Source of the DNA: JBQCEE01 sp051960575
Lineage (GTDB): Bacteria; Actinomycetota; Actinomycetes; Mycobacteriales; Jatrophihabitantaceae
Length of the DNA stretch: 9,961 nucleotides
Assembly (NCBI RefSeq): GCF_051960575.1
Contig: NZ_JBQCEE010000019.1
Span: forward strand, 1 to 9,961
Direction of reading: 5' to 3'
Shown one piece after another: positions 1-6,190 of the stretch (its first letter is position 1; the number at the start of each line of letters is the position of its first letter). A program made the position numbers and the translations under genes. The notes under the pieces are model-generated. The model was given only the letters and a program-made list of their open reading frames with translations, was not told where the DNA came from and did no database searches.

Positions 1-92
1 CCCCCCGCCCGTCGCGTCGTGGCTCGATAACCGCGACTTCTGCTCATTCTGCGTGCAGGCGCCGCGGTGATCCGCGGTGCACACTGTCGACC
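1..92. promoter_or_regulatory. Leader region upstream of the two-component operon
   Basis: No gene is supported here on either strand. The stretch precedes the GTG start of the sensor kinase and should hold its promoter, although no convincing -35/-10 pair is visible. Two short direct repeats are present: TTCTGC at 38-43 and 47-52 (9-bp period), and CCGCGGTG at 62-69 and 72-79 (10-bp period). Near-helical spacing makes them candidate protein binding sites, but in such GC-rich DNA the second pair could be chance. The region may be shared with a divergent gene left of the window. Confidence 0.35.
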
Positions 93-1655
93 GTGAGGCG
101 CGCATGGCCCCGGACGCTCTGGGCACAGCTGCTGGCCGGGCAGGTGCTCGTCCTGGTCATCGCCACCGCCGTCGGCCTCGTGCTCTGGTCGCGCGCCGTG
201 CACCACGAACTCGACACCGAGTACGAGCAGCGCGCGCTCGCGGTGGCGGCGTCCACCGCGGCGATGCCGCAGATCGTCGCGGCGCTCGAGCATCGCGATC
301 CGGCCGGGGTGCAGGCGCTCGCCGAACGCATCCGGCAGCAGAGTCACGCCTCGTACGTGGTGGTGATCGACCCGACCGGCGTCCGCTACTCGCACCCGCG
401 TCCAGGGCTGATCGGGCAGCGCATCAGCGAACCCGTCGTCGCGCTCGACGGCCACGACCATGTCGGTACCGATCCCGGCAACCTCGGGCGGTCGGCGAAC
501 GGCCGGGCACCGGTCTTCGGTACCGACGGCCGCGTCGTCGGGGAGGTGTCGGCGGGCGTCCCCGAGAGCAGCGTCGCCGCCGCGGCGTCGCACCAGCTCG
601 TCGGGCTGGCGGCCTACCTGGCGATCGTGCTCGCCGCGGGCCTCTTGATCGCCCTGCTGCTGGCGCGTCGCATCAAGCGCCAGACCTACGGCCTCGAGCT
701 CGACCAGTTCGCCGAGTTGCTGCACGAGCGGGAGGCAACGCTGCACGGCATCCGCGAGGGCGTGCTCGCCGTCGACCGCCGCGGCGTGCTGACCCTGCTG
801 AACGACCAGGCGCACCAGCTGCTGGGGACGAGCGCCGCCGACGTCCGCCGCCCTGCCCGCGACGTGCTCGGCGGCAGCGACCTGCGGCGCCTGCTGCCGG
901 CGTCGCCCGAGGCGCCCGACATCACCGATCTTGTCACGGTGCACGGCAGCCGGCTGCTCGTCGGCAGTCGTCGGCGGGTGGGCGACCTCGGCCATGTCAT
1001 CACGCTGCGCGACCGCACCGAGCTCGACCACGCCCTGCGCGAGCTGGACGAGACGCGCACCCTCATCGACGCCCTGCGCGCGCAGCAGCACGAGTTCTCG
1101 AACCGCATGCACGTGCTGTCCGGGCTGCTCGACCTCGGTCGGGCCGACGAGGCCGCGGGATTCGCCCGCGAGGTCGACGAGACGTCGGCGACGAGCATCG
1201 ACTCGCGGCTCGGCGACGTGCGTCTCGTCGCCCTGCTGCTCGCCAAGACGACCGTCGCTCGTGAGCGGGCGGTGAGCCTCGAGGTCGTCTGCGACGAGGC
1301 CGTCGGCATCGCGGAGCAGGACGGGCAGGCGCTCGTGTCGATCGTGGGGAACCTCGTCGACAACGCGATCGAGGCGGTCGGCGCCGGCGGGACGGTGGCG
1401 GTGCGGTTCAGCCCGTGCGACGACCACCTGGTCATCGAGGTCTCCGACGACGGACCTGGGGTGCCGTCCGGTGCGGAGGAAGCCATCTTCGCCGGCGGCT
1501 GGTCGACGAAGGACTGCGCCGACCGCCCGCGCGGCATCGGGTTGGCCTTGGTGCGCCGACTGGTCGCCGGGCTGCACGGCTCGGTCGAGGTGGTGCCGGG
1601 ACGCGGCGGTGGCTGTTTCCGTGTGACGCTCCCGGGCGTGCGGGTGTCGGCGTGA
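93..1655 (+). CDS. Sensor histidine kinase, CitA/DcuS (DpiB) family
   Basis: This is a 520-residue membrane histidine kinase that probably senses an extracellular carboxylate and phosphorylates the response regulator encoded next to it. Membrane segment 1 is at about residues 10-32. An extracytoplasmic PAS-like (PDC/CitA) sensor follows at about 33-165, containing the family-typical YSHPRPGLIGQ at 99-109. Membrane segment 2 is at about 169-191 and a cytoplasmic PAS-like region at about 205-310. The phosphoacceptor is H333 in the motif QQHEFSNRMH. The ATPase domain shows the N box (GNLVDNAIEAV, from 419), the G1 box (DDGPGVP, 452-458) and the G2 box (RGIGLALV, 480-487). HEFSN and NLVDNAIEA are hallmarks of the citrate/dicarboxylate kinase group. 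The GTG start at 93 lacks a clear ribosome binding site but gives a full-length first membrane helix. The stop overlaps the next start by 4 bp, implying translational coupling. The ligand is not determinable from sequence alone. Confidence 0.93.
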   Translation: MRRAWPRTLWAQLLAGQVLVLVIATAVGLVLWSRAVHHELDTEYEQRALAVAASTAAMPQIVAALEHRDPAGVQALAERIRQQSHASYVVVIDPTGVRYSHPRPGLIGQRISEPVVALDGHDHVGTDPGNLGRSANGRAPVFGTDGRVVGEVSAGVPESSVAAAASHQLVGLAAYLAIVLAAGLLIALLLARRIKRQTYGLELDQFAELLHEREATLHGIREGVLAVDRRGVLTLLNDQAHQLLGTSAADVRRPARDVLGGSDLRRLLPASPEAPDITDLVTVHGSRLLVGSRRRVGDLGHVITLRDRTELDHALRELDETRTLIDALRAQQHEFSNRMHVLSGLLDLGRADEAAGFAREVDETSATSIDSRLGDVRLVALLLAKTTVARERAVSLEVVCDEAVGIAEQDGQALVSIVGNLVDNAIEAVGAGGTVAVRFSPCDDHLVIEVSDDGPGVPSGAEEAIFAGGWSTKDCADRPRGIGLALVRRLVAGLHGSVEVVPGRGGGCFRVTLPGVRVSA

Positions 1656-2341
1656 TCCGGGTGCTCGTCGTCGACGACGATTTCCGCGTCGCCGATCTGC
1701 ACGCCGAGTTCGTGCGTCGCGTGCCTGGCTTCGACGTCGTCGGGGTCGCGCACACCGGCGCGGCCGCGCTCGACGCCGCGCGCGTGCACCGTCCCGACCT
1801 CGTCCTGCTCGACCTGTACCTGCCCGACGAGCACGGGCTCAGCGTGCTGCGTCGGCTGCGCGAGGGCGAGGGGCACAACCCCGACGTCATCGTCATCAGC
1901 GCGGCCCGCGACGTCGCGAGCGTGCGGGCGGCGATGCAGGGCGGTGTCGTCCAGTACCTGGTCAAGCCCTTCGCGTTCCGCGCCTTCGCCGACCGGCTCA
2001 CCGCGTACCGCGCGCTGCACGAGCAGGCCCACCGCACCGGCGAGGTCGCGCAGCGCGACGTCGATCGGCTGTTCTCGATCATGCGCGGGCCGGCGGGGGC
2101 GGCGGAGCTGCCCAAGGGACTGTCGGAACCGACGATGGCGCTGGTGCGCGCACAGTTCGAGGACTCGGCCGCCGAACTGTCCGCCGCCGGCGTCGCCGAA
2201 CGCATCGGCATCAGTCGCGCGACCGCGCAGCGGTACCTCGCGGTGCTGGTGCACGACGGCCGGCTGGAGCTGACGTTGAAGTACGGCACCGCCGGTCGTC
2301 CCGAGCACCGCTACCGTCAGCCGCGGCGCACACCGCCATAG
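1652..2341 (+). CDS. Response regulator, CitB/DcuR (DpiA) family
   Basis: A 229-residue transcriptional response regulator, partner of the preceding kinase. The receiver domain spans about residues 1-120: acidic pocket D8-D10, phosphoacceptor D54 in LVLLDLYLP, S83, and conserved K105 in YLVKPF. A linker leads to a C-terminal helix-turn-helix at about 175-200 (VAERIGISRATAQRYL). This matches the CitB/DcuR output domain rather than OmpR or LuxR types. The GTG at 1652 was chosen because the receiver beta-1 strand (VIRVLVVDDD) begins there and because it overlaps the kinase stop as GTGA; the reading frame is open further upstream, but that would run inside the kinase gene. The 3' end overlaps the convergent oxidoreductase gene by 25 bp. 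Targets are probably transport or catabolic genes for an organic acid, possibly outside the window; that is inference from the family. Confidence 0.93.
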   Translation: MIRVLVVDDDFRVADLHAEFVRRVPGFDVVGVAHTGAAALDAARVHRPDLVLLDLYLPDEHGLSVLRRLREGEGHNPDVIVISAARDVASVRAAMQGGVVQYLVKPFAFRAFADRLTAYRALHEQAHRTGEVAQRDVDRLFSIMRGPAGAAELPKGLSEPTMALVRAQFEDSAAELSAAGVAERIGISRATAQRYLAVLVHDGRLELTLKYGTAGRPEHRYRQPRRTPP

Positions 2342-3423
2342 ATGCCGCGGCGCACGATCCACGGCTGCAGCACGGTGTCGATCGTCCAGGCGGGAAAACG
2401 GAAGCCGCGCCCGTTCGGCGCGAACACGACCAGGCCGTCGGCCTGCGCGCCGAGTACGGAACCCCACCGCCGGCGCGGCGGCCGGTACTCGCGCAACCGG
2501 CCACCGCAGACCCACGCCGCGACGTTTCGCGCGAGCAGCTTGTCGGCACGGTTGCGCGCCGACGACCGCAGCGGGTCGGTCGCGGCGACGTCGCCGATCG
2601 CGAAGACGCCCGGCCGCCCCGGCACCTGCAGGTCTGGCCCGACCCGGACGAAGCCGCGCTCGTCGAGCACGTCAGCGGGCAACCACGCGGTGTTCGGACG
2701 CACCTGGCCCACCGCCCAGAGCACGACGTCGGCCCGTGCTTCCGGCTGTCCGGTGCTGAATCCGACCGGATCGTCCGTCAGCCGTTCCGGTGCGGTGCCG
2801 TTCGGGAGTTCGGCGCGATGGCCGGGGTGCAGACCGACGCCCTGCGTCCGCAACAGGCGTTGTACCCGTGCCCAGACGCGCGGGTGGTGCTGCGGCAGGG
2901 CCCGCTCGCCGGGGAAGTAGAGATCGACGGTCGTGCGGGGCCATCGGGTCGCGATGTTGAGGGCACTGCTCACGGCCGCGGCGCCGCCGCCCACGACGAT
3001 CACCGAGCCCGCTGCCGCGAGCCGCTCGTGCGCCGTCCGCAGCGCTTCGTCGACCTGGTCCGCCGTCCGCAGTTCGGGCCGCCGCCAGAACCCGTTGGTC
3101 ACCCCGGTCGCGATCACCAGCACGTCGTACGGCTCGTCGGTCAGCGAGCCGTCGGCGCCGGCCACCGTGATCCGGCGGGGGTCGCGGTCCGCGGCCTCGA
3201 CGCGGCCCTGCACCACCCGCGCCCGATCGAGACCGCGGAAGCGGTCGAGGGCGATCAGGTAGTCACGCGCCCAGTCGTCCGGGCGCGCCAGCCGCAAGCC
3301 GAGCTCCTGCCCGCTCACGAGCGCCGGCGCGCTGGCGATGCCCACGACGTCGAAGCGACGCGAGAGGTGCACCGCGGTGAGCAGCCCGGTGTCGCCCAGG
3401 CCCGCGACGACGAGGCGGGTCAC
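2317..3423 (-). CDS. FAD/NAD(P)H-dependent oxidoreductase (AIF/FSP1-like)
   Basis: A 368-residue flavoprotein of the pyridine nucleotide-disulfide oxidoreductase superfamily. The N-terminal FAD Rossmann motif is GLGDTG (8-13), VLVIATG closes the first half (101-107), the NAD(P) Rossmann motif is VIVVGGGAAAV (141-151), and the second FAD contact is VFAIGDVAATDP (273-284). No CxxxxC redox disulfide is present, so it is not a thiol reductase. Length and layout resemble AIF/FSP1 (AIFM2) and type II NADH dehydrogenase-like enzymes, which pass electrons to quinones; the acceptor here is unknown. The GTG start at 3423 overlaps the stop of the upstream DUF1295 gene (GTGA), so it is the third gene of a minus-strand operon beginning with a TetR regulator. 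The frame stays open upstream, but that extension only shadows the DUF1295 gene. There is no signal peptide, so a cytoplasmic or membrane-peripheral enzyme is expected. Confidence 0.88.
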   Translation of the reverse strand: MTRLVVAGLGDTGLLTAVHLSRRFDVVGIASAPALVSGQELGLRLARPDDWARDYLIALDRFRGLDRARVVQGRVEAADRDPRRITVAGADGSLTDEPYDVLVIATGVTNGFWRRPELRTADQVDEALRTAHERLAAAGSVIVVGGGAAAVSSALNIATRWPRTTVDLYFPGERALPQHHPRVWARVQRLLRTQGVGLHPGHRAELPNGTAPERLTDDPVGFSTGQPEARADVVLWAVGQVRPNTAWLPADVLDERGFVRVGPDLQVPGRPGVFAIGDVAATDPLRSSARNRADKLLARNVAAWVCGGRLREYRPPRRRWGSVLGAQADGLVVFAPNGRGFRFPAWTIDTVLQPWIVRRGIYGGVRRG

Positions 3424-4346
3424 GCCGCCTGATCGCGCGGGCGGCGGGGTGGACGCGGCACGAACCGCGACACCCGGTCGATCACCGCCTGGTAGTCGGG
3501 ACGCCGGGCGAGGCTGCGGTCCTCCATCATCGGGATGCTGGCCCCGAGGAACATCGCCAGCATCGCGGCGGCGCCGACCCACAGCCACCACGCCTCGCCG
3601 GGGCGCGCGGCGACGCCGAACAGGGCGATGGCCACCCAGAAGCCGAACTCGCCGAAGTAGTTCGGGTGCCGCGACCACGCCCAGACACCGACGTCCATCA
3701 CCTGGCCGGGCCGGCGCAGCCGCACGAACCGGTGCAGCTGCAGGTCGGCGACGGTCTCGAGCGCGACGGCGGCGAGGCCGACGAGCGTCGCGAGGACATC
3801 GAGGGCGTCGAACCCGTGCGACGGCCGGGTCAGGGCGACGAAGGCCGGGAGGCAGGCCAGGAACACCTGCAGCGTCGGGAAGAGGTGGACGGCCGCGAAG
3901 TCGACGACGAGCGCGAACGAGCCGGACTTCTCGCGCAGCATCGGGTAGCGCCAGTCCTCGTGGTGCAGGCCGGGCCAGCCGTACGCCCAGTTCGCGGTGA
4001 GCCGCACCGCCCAGACGAGGATGACGGCCATGATCAGCCACGCCCGCACGTCGCCGCCGCCGAGCGGGCCGATCGCCCACCAGTAGCCGACGAGCAGGGG
4101 CGGGGCGACGCTCCAGTAGGGGTCGTAGCAGCTCGAGTTCCGCCACGCGCGGCTGAAGCCGAAGATCACGACGGTCGCCAGCAGGTCGGCGATGAGCGCG
4201 TCCGCCCAGTGCTGGCCGGTGTCCGGCCCGGCCACGAGCCACAGGGCGGCCACTGCCGCCGCCGCGACGTAGGCGGCCGCGACGGCCACCAGGGAGGCGG
4301 TCTTCGTCGCCCGGGGTGTCGCTGCCGAGGTCGTCGCCGTCGTCAC
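3420..4346 (-). CDS. DUF1295 membrane protein (steroid 5-alpha-reductase-like fold)
   Basis: A 308-residue polytopic membrane protein of the DUF1295 family, related in fold to steroid 5-alpha reductases, sterol C-14/C-24 reductases and isoprenylcysteine methyltransferases. Hydrophobic segments lie at about residues 18-39, 50-64, 81-95, 101-119, 145-171, 184-200, 232-247 and 252-270. Family motifs are YDPYWS (74-79), LTANWAYGW (116-124), the block around WSRHPNYFGE (224-233) and IPMMEDR (271-277). SRHPNYFGE resembles the cofactor-binding block of the reductases. Substrate and even reaction type are not established for this family; a lipid or isoprenoid double-bond reduction is a guess. The GTG at 4346 is preferred; a GTG at 4373, 10 bp after the TetR stop, would add nine residues and has a GAG just upstream. 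Its stop overlaps the oxidoreductase start, so the two products are probably made together and may share an electron path. Confidence 0.88.
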   Translation of the reverse strand: MTTATTSAATPRATKTASLVAVAAAYVAAAAVAALWLVAGPDTGQHWADALIADLLATVVIFGFSRAWRNSSCYDPYWSVAPPLLVGYWWAIGPLGGGDVRAWLIMAVILVWAVRLTANWAYGWPGLHHEDWRYPMLREKSGSFALVVDFAAVHLFPTLQVFLACLPAFVALTRPSHGFDALDVLATLVGLAAVALETVADLQLHRFVRLRRPGQVMDVGVWAWSRHPNYFGEFGFWVAIALFGVAARPGEAWWLWVGAAAMLAMFLGASIPMMEDRSLARRPDYQAVIDRVSRFVPRPPRRPRDQAA

Positions 4347-4383
4347 GAGGGGACGATAACCGCCGCGGCCCACCTCGGCACGC

Positions 4384-5010
4384 TCACTCGCTGACGCCGC
4401 GCAGCAGCGCCGCGAGCCCGGCGCGGAACTGGGCGGGGGAGGAGTAGGACGCGAGCTCGCGGCGCCGCCGCTCCTCGGCAGCCGTCGGGACGCGGGCTCG
4501 TCCGGCCGCGGGAGCGGCGCCGGCCGCCTCGCGGTTCGCCTCCAGCGCGGCGAACCCGATCGTGTAGGTCTGCAGCGCGGCGTAGGCCCGCCGGGCTGCC
4601 GGACGTGCGCCCAGCCCGCGCGTCAGCACGTCCAGGCAGGCGTCCATCCGCTCGGCGGCGACGGGTGCCACGACCGGGTGACGCAGGTAGACGTGCAGTG
4701 CGGCGGGCTGCTCGACCAGGAAGCCGCGGAAGCGGTCGGCGGCCTCGGTGATCCACCGCCGCCAGTCGCGGTCGTCGACCGCCGGTCGCCAGCGGTCGGC
4801 GAAGAGTCGGTCGACCACCTCGTCGAGCAGATCGTCCTTGTTTGCGACGTGCCGGTACAGCGCCATGGGCGTGACCCCGAGCCTGGTCGCGACGCTGCGG
4901 ATGCTGACCGCCGCCAGTCCGTCGCGCTGCAGCAACCGGGTCGCCTCGGCGATCACCTCGTCGCGCGACAGCACGCCCCGATCGGTGCGGGCAGGCGGGC
5001 GCGGCGGCAT
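4384..5010 (-). CDS. TetR-family transcriptional regulator
   Basis: A 208-residue repressor of the TetR family. The N-terminal DNA-binding domain covers about residues 14-60, with the helix-turn-helix at about 36-57 and the typical MALYRHVANKDDLL run (49-62). The C-terminal ligand and dimerisation domain (about 82-205) looks like the TetR_C type, with no recognisable ligand signature. The ATG at 5010 is preceded by AGGG about 10 bases upstream. It is the first gene of a minus-strand operon with the DUF1295 protein (gap of 10-37 bp depending on start choice) and the oxidoreductase. A perfect 18-bp palindrome 70 bp upstream is the obvious operator, so it probably represses its own operon and the divergent small membrane protein. 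The inducer is unknown; a hydrophobic small molecule would fit the neighbours. Confidence 0.92.
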   Translation of the reverse strand: MPPRPPARTDRGVLSRDEVIAEATRLLQRDGLAAVSIRSVATRLGVTPMALYRHVANKDDLLDEVVDRLFADRWRPAVDDRDWRRWITEAADRFRGFLVEQPAALHVYLRHPVVAPVAAERMDACLDVLTRGLGARPAARRAYAALQTYTIGFAALEANREAAGAAPAAGRARVPTAAEERRRRELASYSSPAQFRAGLAALLRGVSE

Positions 5011-5079
5011 GGCCCGACCCTAGCCGCGTCTGCGTCACAGTCGACCGGCGCGACGTGATCCCGACCCTCCACCGGGGTA

Positions 5080-5097
5080 ATGTGTACGCGTACACAT
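5080..5097. promoter_or_regulatory. Probable TetR operator (perfect 18-bp palindrome)
   Basis: ATGTGTACGCGTACACAT reads identically on both strands. It lies between the TetR gene (start at 5010) and the divergent small membrane protein gene (start at 5120). The size, perfect dyad and GTGTAC/GTACAC half-sites are typical of TetR-family operators. A TANNNT element, TAATGT at 5078-5083, overlaps its left half and could be the plus-strand -10, so binding there would block the small gene directly. No clear minus-strand promoter could be assigned. That this TetR binds it is inference from position. Confidence 0.75.
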
Positions 5098-5106
5098 CAA
5101 TTCGAC

Positions 5107-5113
5107 GGAAGGA
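5107..5113 (+). promoter_or_regulatory. Ribosome binding site for the small membrane protein
   Basis: GGAAGGA lies 6 nt before the ATG at 5120. It is the strongest Shine-Dalgarno match seen by eye in the window and the main evidence that the short frame that follows is translated. Confidence 0.75.
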
Positions 5114-5119
5114 TTCGAG

Positions 5120-5263
5120 ATGGAGGCCGCTCTGCTGGTGTTCGCGGTGACGATGGCCTGTCTGGCCGTGGGTGTGACCGTCATCTGCGTCGTCGCCGAG
5201 GCGATCGAGGCACACGAGATCACGCATCAGGGCTGGGTGCACGGGCACCGATCACGACGGTGA
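5120..5263 (+). CDS. Small single-pass membrane protein, 47 residues
   Basis: An open frame from ATG 5120 to TGA 5261-5263. It encodes a 47-residue protein with one hydrophobic helix at about residues 4-26, running from ALLVF to TVICVV. A short soluble tail follows, starting with AEAIEAHEI and ending HGHRSRR, with four histidines and a basic end. The strong GGAAGGA site 6 nt upstream and the palindromic operator just 22 bp before the start argue that it is a true gene. It faces away from the TetR operon and is probably controlled by the same repressor. I recognise no family. It could be a small partner or modulator of the neighbouring membrane protein or oxidoreductase; that is inference from position only. 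Two cysteines (C14, C23) lie within the helix. Confidence 0.68.
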   Translation: MEAALLVFAVTMACLAVGVTVICVVAEAIEAHEITHQGWVHGHRSRR

Positions 5264-5283
5264 GATCGGCGCCGGCACCCGGC
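5248..5283. terminator. Possible hairpins between convergent genes
   Basis: Two short inverted repeats sit between the small membrane gene and the convergent DUF4232 gene: CCGATC (5248-5253) with GATCGG (5264-5269), and GCCGG (5271-5275) with CCGGC (5279-5283). There is no T-run. They might help end transcription in both directions, but stems this short are common in GC-rich DNA. Confidence 0.25.
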
Positions 5284-5294
5284 CCCGACGTGGG

Positions 5295-6050
5295 TCAGCT
5301 GTAGAGGCCCGGCGTCGCGAAGAATGCGTCGAGGTCGTGCACGAGGTGGTGCGCCTGCGCGATCTGCGCCGGTGTCAGGCTGGTCTCCGGCAGGGCGATG
5401 AGCTGGGTCAGCTCGTGCACCTGCGTCGGGTAGCCGCCGGTCGCGGCCAGCGCGTGCTTGGCCCGCGTCCACCACAGGCCCTGCTCGGCCGAGCTGACGC
5501 GTGCACCGACGATCCAGTCGTGCTGCGCCGGCCCGTAGCCCGGCGCGAGCGGCGTGCCGGCCACGGTCGGCGTGACCTCGAGGCCGCAGATGCTCACCGA
5601 CGCCGCGAGACGGTGGGCGAGCGTCGTGTTGGCGACCGTCGTGACGATCGCGGCCGAGTACCGGCACGGGCCGCTCGTCACCGGGTTGAAGTTCTCCCAC
5701 TCGACACCCGCCGACGCGTAGCCACCCGGGCGGATGGTGATGGTGCGCGGGCCGCCGTCGAAGGTCGTGCGGGCCGCGTGGGCGAGCACGTGGCCGTGCG
5801 GGCCGACCGCGTCGAGGCCCGGGTAGCCGTGCACCGAGCACGCGTGCGTCGTGTGGTTGCGGTAGATGAGCTCCATGAAGCTGTGCCCGGCGGCGCCCTG
5901 GGCGAACGAGCGGGTCACGGTGAGGGCCTGGTTGCCGCACGCCGGCGCGACGGTCTGGGCGGCGGCATTCGTCGCGAGCGTGACGCCACCGGCCGCGGCG
6001 AGGGCGGCGGAGGCGGCGGCGACGGTGAGACGGCTGCGAAGGGTGGTCAT
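5295..6050 (-). CDS. Secreted DUF4232 domain protein
   Basis: A 251-residue exported protein. Residues 1-31 form a Sec signal peptide: a basic start (MTTLRSRL), an Ala-rich core, and a likely cleavage after NAAA near residue 31. There is no lipobox cysteine. The mature part has a DUF4232-like beta domain at about 36-160 with four cysteines (C38, C71, C129, C155), which could make two disulfides. A longer C-terminal part (about 165-251) looks helical, has a WW pair at 193-194, and ends in FFATPGLYS. DUF4232 proteins are common in actinobacteria, often as secreted or lipoproteins, without known function. The ATG at 6050 has GGGAG six bases upstream. It is transcribed alone, divergent from the CDF transporter gene. 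An extracellular or wall-associated role is likely; no enzymatic motif is visible. Confidence 0.82.
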   Translation of the reverse strand: MTTLRSRLTVAAASAALAAAGGVTLATNAAAQTVAPACGNQALTVTRSFAQGAAGHSFMELIYRNHTTHACSVHGYPGLDAVGPHGHVLAHAARTTFDGGPRTITIRPGGYASAGVEWENFNPVTSGPCRYSAAIVTTVANTTLAHRLAASVSICGLEVTPTVAGTPLAPGYGPAQHDWIVGARVSSAEQGLWWTRAKHALAATGGYPTQVHELTQLIALPETSLTPAQIAQAHHLVHDLDAFFATPGLYS

Positions 6051-6190
6051 GTGGGGCTCCCGGTCAGGGCCGGCATCGGTGCCGACATCCGTATGAGTCG
6101 TGCGGGCCCCGATCTGATGCAGGACGGATGTGACGAAACGATGACGTGCGGCTGAGGGATCCCGAAGACCCCGACGGGTAGGCCAGCGGG
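6051..6190. promoter_or_regulatory. Divergent intergenic region (DUF4232 / CDF transporter)
   Basis: These 140 bp lie between two divergent starts, so promoters for both genes should be here. No clear -35/-10 pair could be assigned. An 8-bp inverted repeat is present: ACATCCGT at 6085-6092 and ACGGATGT at 6124-6131, with 31 bp between the arms. A GGGATCCC palindrome lies at 6156-6163. Either could be a regulator site, but neither is strongly supported. Confidence 0.35.

Noticed and set aside
77..1264. A 395-codon plus-strand frame starting at GTG 77
   Set aside because: Its translation is almost all Arg, Ala, Gly and Pro, and it overlaps the kinase in another frame; the kinase has all family motifs.
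686..2515. A 609-codon open frame on the minus strand, opposite the kinase and regulator genes
   Set aside because: It is an antisense shadow in GC-rich DNA: low-complexity Arg/Ser/Ala-rich translation with no domain, opposite two clear genes.
3424..4242. Upstream in-frame extension of the oxidoreductase, which might suggest a fusion with the DUF1295 region
   Set aside because: The extension is Arg/Pro/Ala-rich and out of frame with DUF1295. The Rossmann strand starts right at GTG 3423 with a GTGA overlap, so these are two separate genes.
6156..6163. GGGATCCC palindrome upstream of the CDF gene as an operator
   Set aside because: Eight bases is too short and GC-rich to argue for a site without conservation data.
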